A stretch of 18,402 bases of DNA from an uncultured Oscillospiraceae bacterium (GTDB taxonomy: Bacteria; Bacillota; Clostridia; Oscillospirales; Oscillospiraceae), in NCBI GenBank assembly GCA_910583885.1, contig CAJUAC010000058.1, positions 1 to 18,402 on the forward strand, given 5' to 3'. Position 1 is the first letter of the stretch. The number at the start of each line of letters is the position of its first letter. The position numbers and the translations under genes were made by a program. Of the stretch, positions 14,045 to 18,402 are shown one piece after another. The notes beneath the pieces were generated by a model. That model ran no database searches and was not told the origin of the DNA. It saw only the letters and a program-made list of their open reading frames with translations.

Positions 14045-15442
14045 CTATACGGCAATCCGCTCCGGGGAGTAGCTGACAGCTACTCCCTTTCTCGTCCCCA
14101 TAGTGATCTCCGCAGCCGGGATTTTCCGGCGGTCAGGGACGGAGAAAGCGCCGATACAGTTGTAATAGATGGTGATGTGCTGGGTGGTAACGCCGTCCTG
14201 CTTTTCCGCATGGTACACGTCGATATGGTCAATCAGCTCCGCCACCATGCGCTGGGTAATCTCGGTGGCGTTGGTGTACCGCCGGACCGTTTCAAGAAAC
14301 GTGTCAACGTCCATCCGCTGGCCCTCGCTCTTTTTCAGCTCCAGCCGCAGCGCCTTGATCCGCTTGGCGTTCTCCCCCTGCTCCTGCTCGTACCGCTGGG
14401 ACATTTTCGCAAACCGGGCGTCGCTGATTTTCTGGCTCACGTTGTCCTCGTAAAGCCTCTCGAAAAGCCCGTCAAGCTCTTTGTCCCTCGCCAGCATCCC
14501 ATCCAGCTCCCGCTGCTTCCTGGCCCGCTCATTCTCCGTCACTTTTGTGGAACGGCCCATCATGGCCTTGATGAAATCGTCCTCGTACTCGTTGGCGAAA
14601 CAGGCCAGCCGGTTCACCTCGTACAGCACCACCCGCTCCAGAAACTCCAGCCGGATATAGTGGGTCTTAGAACACTTGCGCAGGCCGGAATTGTGGTTCT
14701 GACAGCTAAAGAATTTAATATCGTGGTTGCCCTGGTTGAAGTGGAAATTGAGGTTGCCGCCGCACTCCGGGCATTTCAGATAGCCGGAAAACACGCTGGG
14801 CTCCTGGGTGACGGTGGGCCGCCTCCGGCGGGTCCCCTTTTTCATGCTCTGCACCTTTTCCCAGGTGGGCCGGTCTATAATGGCCTCGTGGACGTTGAGG
14901 AAGATTGCCCGGTTCTCCTCCGGGTTCTCAATCCGCTTTTTCATCTTGTAGGACTTGGAGTAGGATTTGAAGTTAATCACGTCACCGCAATACTCCTGCA
15001 AGGTGAGAATTTTCTTGATGGTGGTATGCCCCCATTTGGTGGGCTCCACGGTGCTTTTGGAACCGCCCCGGCTGGTTCCCTTGCTCCGCCAGTAGTAGGT
15101 GGGATTGAACACCCCATCTTTCTCCAGCGCGGCGGCGGTTTCTGCCAGCCCGTAGCCGTCCAGGGCCATTTGATAGATACGCCGGACAACGGCGGCGGCC
15201 TCCAGGTCAATCACCCAAAAGCGGGGGTCCTCCGGGTTCTTGATGTAGCCATAGGGGGGCGGGGACAGCGGTACGCCGGAATTGCCTTTCATCTTGTTCA
15301 CGATCCGGCGCTTCTTGGAAATATCGCGGGCGTAGTATTCGTTAAAAATGTTACGCAAAGGGGCAAAATCGTTGTCGCCCTGTGCGCTGTCAACGCCGTC
15401 ATTGATAGCAATGAAACGGACGCCGTTCTGTGGGAAAATCAT
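14045..15442 (-). pseudogene. Large serine recombinase lacking the catalytic N-terminal domain
   Basis: A 465-residue frame. It begins at MIFPQNGVRFIAINDGVDSAQG, a sequence that in intact large serine recombinases (Tn4451/TnpX- and TndX-like) lies at the end of the resolvase domain. The catalytic Ser and the first roughly 100 residues are therefore missing. A stop (TAG) occurs ten codons upstream of the first Met, and no catalytic-domain sequence was seen in any frame before it. Intact parts are the recombinase domain (about 30-150, with PPYGYIKNPEDPRFWVID), a zinc ribbon (C224, C227, C247, C257) and a coiled coil (about 300-370). It could still bind DNA but cannot cut it. It lies beside tRNA-Pro and is probably a deletion relic of an integrative element. 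Confidence 0.85.
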
Positions 15443-15502
15443 TTCATTGATATGGACAAGACCACAAAACTATGCGGAGCTGCTGACAACAACTAAACAT
15501 TC
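15443..15502. other. Probable deletion junction: 3' tail of a lost plus-strand gene
   Basis: Immediately beyond the truncated recombinase, the plus strand reads ...MDKTTKLCGAADNN and stops (TAA ending at 15496), followed within ten bases by a strong plus-strand terminator. No start or gene body for this tail exists to the left, because that space is recombinase sequence. The simplest reading is that a deletion joined the body of the recombinase to the last codons of another gene. Confidence 0.4.
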
Positions 15503-15548
15503 AAACAAGGGAGTTATGGTTGCCCAAACCAGAAACTCCCTTGTTTTT
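15503..15548 (+). terminator. Strong intrinsic terminator upstream of the flavin cassette
   Basis: AAACAAGGGAGTT (15503-15515) pairs exactly with AACTCCCTTGTTT (15534-15546), ending in TTTTT (15544-15548). It points rightward, yet no complete plus-strand gene ends just before it. On the minus strand it precedes the truncated recombinase. Confidence 0.8.
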
Positions 15549-15603
15549 GCCATAAAATTTATGTAGGTGGAGTACGCTGATTGAACCAATATTAAGTATC
15601 CTG

Positions 15604-15632
15604 TTGACAAACAGGCCGTCTCGCCCTATAAT
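15604..15632 (+). promoter_or_regulatory. Consensus promoter of the tetR-flavoprotein operon
   Basis: TTGACA (15604-15609), a 17-base spacer and TATAAT (15627-15632) match the sigma-A consensus at every position. Such a promoter needs repression, which the overlapping palindrome would provide. Confidence 0.9.
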
Positions 15633-15656
15633 TAAACCGTCAGTTTAATTATAGGG
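15624..15656. promoter_or_regulatory. TetR-type operator: 14-bp perfect inverted repeat over the -10 box
   Basis: CCCTATAATTAAAC (15624-15637), spacer CGTCA, and GTTTAATTATAGGG (15643-15656) are exact inverted copies. The left arm contains the whole -10 box and the right arm ends in the first bases of the ribosome site. The core AAAC-CGTCA-GTTT is of a form seen at TetR/AcrR autoregulatory sites. The first gene of the operon encodes such a regulator. Confidence 0.85.
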
Positions 15657-15666
15657 AGATGAACTT

Positions 15667-16311
15667 ATGGCCCGAAGAAAAAAGGAACCAAGGAGTGTGC
15701 ATCGAGACAATATTGCATCAGTAGCATCTAAACTATTTGCTGAAAGAGGTATTTCCGCAACATCTATGGACGACATAGCAAAAGCGGCGGGATATAGCAA
15801 GGCAACCCTCTATGTGTACTTTGAAAACAAAGAAGAAATCGTAAGCATATTAGTCTTGGACAGTATGAAAAAACTGTGTTCCTATATTTCTTCTGCTTTA
15901 CAACTTCAAACGTCCACGAGAGCAAAGTATGATTTGATTTGCAAAGAGTTAACACGGTATCAGGACGAATACCCTTTCTATTTCAAGATAATGCTTGATA
16001 AAATCAATGTTAATTTTGAAAATCAAGACTTTTTCCCGGAAGAAAAAGAAAGCTATGAGATTGGGGAAGAAATAAATAAAATGATAAAAGGGCTTTTGCT
16101 GTCTGGCATTGAAAGCGGTGATTTGCGCCGTGACATAGAACTTATGCCAACTTCATTTTCATGCTGGGGGATGCTGTCGGGACTTATTCTTTTAGCGGCA
16201 AACAAAAAAGATTACATCCAAAAGACAATGGATATGTCCCGGAATGAATTTCTTCAACATGGTTTTAACATGATTTATCAATCTATCGCAAATACGGAGG
16301 AACCAGAATGA
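15667..16311 (+). CDS. TetR/AcrR-family repressor of the flavin cassette
   Basis: A 214-residue regulator, with ribosome site GGGAG eight bases before ATG 15667. The N-terminal DNA-binding domain (about 14-60) reads IASVASKLFAERGISATSMDDIAKAAGYSKATLYVYFENKEE in family-typical form. The C-terminal domain (about 70-210) is helical with no recognisable ligand motif. It very likely binds the perfect operator overlapping its own promoter and so controls the two downstream flavoprotein genes. The coding sequence is AT-rich compared with the catabolic operon and ohyA, a sign of horizontal arrival. Its TGA overlaps the next start (ATGA). Confidence 0.92.
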   Translation: MARRKKEPRSVHRDNIASVASKLFAERGISATSMDDIAKAAGYSKATLYVYFENKEEIVSILVLDSMKKLCSYISSALQLQTSTRAKYDLICKELTRYQDEYPFYFKIMLDKINVNFENQDFFPEEKESYEIGEEINKMIKGLLLSGIESGDLRRDIELMPTSFSCWGMLSGLILLAANKKDYIQKTMDMSRNEFLQHGFNMIYQSIANTEEPE

Positions 16312-16877
16312 GGCCGAAACGTGTACTTGCTATTTTGGGCAGTCCCCACATAGATGGAGCAACCGCCACTATGTTAAACCATTCAATTTGTGAAGCGGAA
16401 AAAGCGGGATATACCATTGCTAAAATCAATTTGTACGAAAAACAGTTGGCCTTTTGCGTTGGATGCAGAAGATGCTTAACTTCTGGAATGTGTGTTCAAA
16501 AAGACGATATACAAGAAATCATTTCTTTGCTGCACGAAAGTCAGATTGTAGTCCTTGCGGCTCCTACATATTGGGCTAATGTTCCCGCTCCAGTAAAAAA
16601 TTTATTTGATCGTCTGCTGGGAACTGCTATGGAGGAAACAGCAACATTTCCAAAACCTCGATTGTCCGGGAAAAAATATGTGCTCTTGACTGCCTGTAAT
16701 ACGCCAGCTCCTTTCTCGTGGATATTTGGACAGAGCAGGGGAGCAATACGAAATATGGATGAGTTTTTCAAAACCGCTGGGATGAAATCAATGGGCAAAA
16801 TCGTTTGTGCAAACACTGGTAAGACAAAGAATGTGCCCGAACGGGTGTTGCGAAAAATAGAGAGGTGTTGGAAATGA
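16308..16877 (+). CDS. Flavodoxin-fold NAD(P)H-dependent FMN oxidoreductase with a Cys cluster
   Basis: A 189-residue cytosolic flavoprotein. The FMN phosphate loop GSPHIDGATATML is at residues 11-23, and APTYWANVPAPVKNLFDR at 85-102 is the usual isoalloxazine-side and dimer segment of NADPH-dependent FMN reductases. A cysteine motif FCVGCRRCLTSGMC has Cys at 50, 53, 56 and 62, followed by QKDD. This CxxCxxC pattern is common in the iron-sulfur-flavoprotein-like subgroup and may hold a cluster or form a redox disulfide. The start overlaps the tetR stop by 4 bases and its own stop overlaps the next start by 4 bases, so the three proteins are made in fixed ratio. Substrate unknown; quinone, nitro-compound or drug reduction is possible. 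Confidence 0.9.
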   Translation: MRPKRVLAILGSPHIDGATATMLNHSICEAEKAGYTIAKINLYEKQLAFCVGCRRCLTSGMCVQKDDIQEIISLLHESQIVVLAAPTYWANVPAPVKNLFDRLLGTAMEETATFPKPRLSGKKYVLLTACNTPAPFSWIFGQSRGAIRNMDEFFKTAGMKSMGKIVCANTGKTKNVPERVLRKIERCWK

Positions 16878-17275
16878 AACAGTCTATCAAAAAGGCGGCT
16901 ACGACTATCATTGCTTTCGCTATTTTAATAGGGGGTATTGCGCTTGCGATCTATTTGAAACAAGTAGTCGATTATAAGCGCTCTGTGAGTGAAACCTCTA
17001 TTGAGGAAATCTGCCTTTCGAACATTCCGAATGGGGTCTACATTGGTGAATGTGATGTTAATTTTATCTATGCAAAGGTAGAGGTCACAATACAAAATGG
17101 AGAAATTACAGGCATTCGCATTTTAGAGCATAAAAACGAGCGCGGCCAAGCTGCGGAAGCGGTTGTTGATAGAATTGTCGCGGAACAGCGGATAGATGTT
17201 GATGCCGTGTCAGGCGCAACAAATTCCAGTACTGTGTTAAAAAAAGCAGTTGAAAATGCCCTGAATAATGATTAG
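16874..17275 (+). CDS. Membrane-anchored FMN-binding domain protein
   Basis: A 133-residue protein starting at 16874 (ribosome site AGAGGTG; ATGA overlap with the reductase). Residues 9-28 form one hydrophobic anchor, with positively charged residues before it (KQSIKK), so the C-terminal part should face outside. That part is an FMN_bind domain like those of NqrC and RnfG: NGVYIGECDV, VTIQNGEITGIRIL, and DAVSGATNSSTVLKKAVENAL. The DAVSGATNSS segment (110-119) matches the ApbE-dependent covalent flavinylation motif, with T116 the likely attachment residue. It may carry electrons from the cytosolic reductase to an extracellular acceptor. No membrane-spanning electron conduit or apbE gene is visible in the window, so the partners are open. 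Confidence 0.88.
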   Translation: MKQSIKKAATTIIAFAILIGGIALAIYLKQVVDYKRSVSETSIEEICLSNIPNGVYIGECDVNFIYAKVEVTIQNGEITGIRILEHKNERGQAAEAVVDRIVAEQRIDVDAVSGATNSSTVLKKAVENALNND

Positions 17276-17301
17276 GTGAAAGGCAAAAATGGTGAATATG
17301 A

Positions 17302-17466
17302 ATGGAATGGATATTGTGTCCTATATGTGGGAATAAGACCCGTGACAGAATAAGAGAAGATACTGTTTTAAAGAATTATCCCCTTTACTGTCCAAAATGT
17401 AAAAAAGAAACTATAATTGATGCACAGAATTTACAAATAACAGTTATCAAAGAGCCAGACGCATAG
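17302..17466 (+). CDS. Cysteine-rich KTR domain protein (Tn916 orf6-like)
   Basis: A 54-residue protein. Two CxxC knuckles (C6/C9 and C30/C33) form a zinc ribbon: MEWILCPICGNKTRDRIRED at the start, LYCPKCKKE in the middle. The N-K-T-R stretch after the first knuckle is the signature of the cysteine-rich KTR family, which is found next to cargo genes in Tn916-like conjugative elements (from knowledge of those elements). The start at 17302 lies 27 bases after the FMN-binding gene, with GGTGA just upstream; other in-frame starts are not available. A terminator follows within 10 bases, so it ends the operon. Function unknown; nucleic-acid binding is plausible. Confidence 0.85.
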   Translation: MEWILCPICGNKTRDRIREDTVLKNYPLYCPKCKKETIIDAQNLQITVIKEPDA

Positions 17467-17473
17467 ACGCAGG

Positions 17474-17515
17474 GCCGATAACACGCAGATTAAAAATGCG
17501 GTTATCGGCTCTTTT
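17474..17515 (+). terminator. Terminator after the KTR gene
   Basis: GCCGATAAC (17474-17482) pairs exactly with GTTATCGGC (17501-17509), followed by TCTTTT. A nested CGCA/TGCG stem lies in the loop. Confidence 0.75.
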
Positions 17516-17526
17516 ACGTTGAAAGA

Positions 17527-17565
17527 ACACGGCAACCGTTAGGAGGTATTGCCGTGTCCTTTTTG
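17527..17565 (+). terminator. Hairpin-terminator with a ribosome site in its loop
   Basis: ACACGGCAA (17527-17535) pairs exactly with TTGCCGTGT (17549-17557), followed by CCTTTTTG. The loop contains AGGAGG. The structure is therefore both a plausible terminator and a possible translation switch for the short leader frame at 17554. Confidence 0.65.
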
Positions 17566-17595
17566 TTGTGTAAACTACAGTCAAAAAAAGCCTGA
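17554..17595 (+). CDS. Possible 13-residue leader peptide
   Basis: GTG at 17554 follows AGGAGG by 7 bases and opens a 13-codon frame (MSFLLCKLQSKKA) ending at TGA 17593-17595. A hairpin overlapping the stop (17588-17625) and a strong terminator at 17667 follow. Tn916 controls its resistance gene with a similar leader-plus-terminator arrangement, hence the suggestion; the peptide itself is not a recognised family. Confidence 0.3.
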   Translation: MSFLLCKLQSKKA

Positions 17596-17625
17596 CCTAC
17601 GCAACGGCAGCCCCTACCCAGGCTT
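17588..17625 (-). terminator. Hairpin with T7 on the minus strand
   Basis: AAGCCTG (17588-17594) pairs with CAGGCTT (17619-17625). Read on the minus strand it is followed by a run of seven T residues, a terminator-like pattern for leftward transcription. No leftward gene ends here, so on the plus strand it may only be a stem of the leader RNA. Confidence 0.4.
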
Positions 17626-17666
17626 GCGAAAATAGTCGTTTTCCGTCTGCGCATATTATCACCCCC

Positions 17667-17709
17667 AGTGCCCGAATAGCCTTGTGCTGTTCGGGCACTT
17701 TTGCTTTTT
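17667..17709 (+). terminator. Strong terminator upstream of the sigma-factor gene
   Basis: AGTGCCCGAA (17667-17676) pairs exactly with TTCGGGCACT (17690-17699), followed by TTTTGCTTTTT. It separates the KTR/leader segment from the sigma-factor transcript. Confidence 0.8.
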
Positions 17710-17749
17710 CGGAGGGCTTTCCAATCTGGCCTCGGTGTCGCGGCCCGCC

Positions 17750-17792
17750 CCTCCTGTTCAGATTTCGCACTTCCCCAAATCTGAACAGGAGG
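17750..17792 (+). promoter_or_regulatory. Perfect 16-bp hairpin hiding the sigma-factor ribosome site
   Basis: CCTCCTGTTCAGATTT (17750-17765) is the exact reverse complement of AAATCTGAACAGGAGG (17777-17792), with an 11-base loop. The right arm ends in the AGGAGG ribosome site that serves ATG 17801. An mRNA that starts upstream of 17750 would keep the site double-stranded; one that starts within the loop would leave it free. Confidence 0.8.
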
Positions 17793-17800
17793 ATAACACG

Positions 17801-18199
17801 ATGGAGATTACCATCAAGAGATACAGCCGCAAAATGACCTATGAGGACGCCGCCACCCTTGACGAGTTTTGGGAGCTGGCCAAGCGCACCGAACGGAGCC
17901 TTGACCGGGAACAGCGGCGGCATTGGAACGGACGCGAATGTGACGAGTACATAATTGCCACCCAGGGCGTTCTGCCCTACTGCGCCACCCCGGAGGAATT
18001 AGTCTGCCAGCGGGAGACGCTGGATGAAATTATGGCGGTGCTGGCCCTCTGCACCAAGACCCAGCGGGAGCGGTTTCTGCTCTATGCGCTGTACGATTAC
18101 AGCTATGCGGAGATCGGGCGATTGTGCGGCTGCTCCAAGGCCGCAGTCTATGAGAGCATCGAGGGTGTTCGGAAAAAGTTTTTCAAATTTTACCGCTGA
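17801..18199 (+). CDS. Sigma-70-like factor of a conjugative element (Tn916 orf7-like)
   Basis: A 132-residue protein. The start at 17801 has AGGAGG 8 bases upstream; an upstream in-frame start at 17684 is rejected because it runs through a terminator and hairpin. Residues 68-130 resemble sigma region 4: PEELVCQRETLDEIMAVLALCTKTQRERFLLY, then the helix-turn-helix YSYAEIGRLCGCSKAAVYESIEGVRKKFFKF. Region 2 is not recognisable. Small proteins of this type sit in the regulatory part of Tn916/Tn1549-like elements and help switch on excision and transfer genes (known from those elements). The ribosome site is sequestered in a hairpin. A gene with its own GTG start follows at 18313. Confidence 0.88.
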   Translation: MEITIKRYSRKMTYEDAATLDEFWELAKRTERSLDREQRRHWNGRECDEYIIATQGVLPYCATPEELVCQRETLDEIMAVLALCTKTQRERFLLYALYDYSYAEIGRLCGCSKAAVYESIEGVRKKFFKFYR

Positions 18200-18211
18200 C
18201 CGCCCTGACGA

Positions 18212-18259
18212 TCACCCTGGCATGATGGCTACCAGGTGAGGGGCAATCGCCCTATCACC
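18212..18259. repeat. Alternating TCACC / GGTGA / TCACC arms
   Basis: TCACC (18212-18216), GGTGA (18235-18239) and TCACC (18255-18259) can form two mutually exclusive stems, extended by CCTGG..CCAGG-like and GGGC/GCCC pairs. They lie just after the sigma-factor stop and may form an RNA switch or a protein-binding site. Confidence 0.35.
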
Positions 18260-18260
18260 G

Positions 18261-18294
18261 GGAGGGACAAGCTGCTCCGGCGGCTTGTCCCTCC
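18261..18294 (+). terminator. 12-bp hairpin between the sigma factor and the right-edge gene
   Basis: GGAGGGACAAGC (18261-18272) pairs exactly with GCTTGTCCCTCC (18283-18294), loop of 10. No T-run follows, so it may be an attenuator or processing site and not a full terminator. The next ribosome site starts 7 bases later. Confidence 0.5.
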
Positions 18295-18312
18295 TATGTC
18301 AAGGAGGTCACA

Positions 18313-18402
18313 GTGAACACCATGATTTTTCGTGCCGGAAATCCTGTCTGTTTCCAACAGCGCACTTATACACCGTTCCGGTGTCGTGCGCGCGTCGTCG
18401 CA
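18313..18402 (+). CDS. Partial element gene of unknown function (right edge)
   Basis: GTG at 18313 lies four bases after AAGGAGGT and opens a frame with no stop in its 30 codons to the window end. It begins MNTMIFRAGNPVCFQQRTYT and continues with an Arg/Cys-rich stretch. An internal ATG is at 18322. No family is recognised. From its place after a sigma factor in an integrative element, a small regulatory or transfer-module protein is plausible. Confidence 0.55.
   Translation, partial: MNTMIFRAGNPVCFQQRTYTPFRCRARVVA

Noticed and set aside
14000..15496. 498-codon plus-strand frame opposite the recombinase
   Set aside because: The minus-strand product has recombinase, zinc-ribbon and coiled-coil parts; the plus frame is its antisense. 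Only its last codons (after 15443) may be a true gene relic.
17597..17923. 108-codon minus-strand frame near the sigma factor
   Set aside because: It runs antisense through a terminator, the ribosome-site hairpin and the sigma gene, with no start signal or family resemblance.
1..18402. CRISPR arrays, insertion-sequence transposases and known riboswitches
   Set aside because: No regularly spaced direct repeats, no transposase motifs and no riboswitch core recognisable by eye were found on either strand.

Overview
The window looks like a chromosome segment of an anaerobic Clostridia bacterium, probably a gut Oscillospirales/Flavonifractor-like lineage (inferred). The grounds are strong AGGAGG-type ribosome sites, high-GC host genes, a typical Firmicutes lipoprotein signal, a 591-residue oleate hydratase of the Staphylococcus type, and a more AT-rich integrative-element segment at the right end.

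Layout. (1) 1-744, minus strand: the start of a phage tail-fibre gene running off the left edge, preceded by a tiny overlapping reading frame; no other phage gene lies to its right. (2) 872-9882, plus strand: a seven-gene catabolic operon behind a good sigma-A promoter. It encodes a DUF6282 amidohydrolase-like protein, a TAXI-type TRAP binding lipoprotein, a fused TRAP permease, a 3-hydroxyisobutyrate-dehydrogenase-family reductase, an IlvD/Edd-family dehydratase, a second DUF6282 protein, and a LigM/GcvT-like folate-dependent demethylase. (3) 9893-10746: a GntR/FCD regulator with its own promoter, followed by a strong hairpin. (4) 10872-13531, minus strand: oleate hydratase (ohyA) and its upstream TetR-type regulator, each with a visible promoter and palindrome. 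(5) 13838-14034: tRNA-Pro(GGG) with promoter and terminator. (6) 14045-15496: a large serine recombinase without its catalytic N-terminus, on the minus strand. (7) 15503-18402: an element module. An AT-rich cassette (TetR regulator, flavodoxin-like reductase, FMN-binding membrane protein, with two successive 4-bp start/stop overlaps) is followed by a cysteine-rich KTR protein, a run of terminators, a sigma-70-like factor whose ribosome site is buried in a perfect hairpin, and a partial gene at the right edge.

How the genes fit together. The operon reads as uptake of a small organic acid by the TRAP system, loss of a methyl group to tetrahydrofolate (LigM-like), dehydration (IlvD-like), reduction or oxidation of a beta-hydroxyacid (HIBADH-like) and hydrolysis or lactone opening (two DUF6282 proteins), controlled by the downstream GntR protein. 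This combination does not match a pathway I can name and is the best candidate for an undescribed system; the substrate cannot be read from the sequence. The right-hand module resembles the stretch downstream of tet(M) in Tn916-like elements, with a flavin redox cassette in the cargo position.
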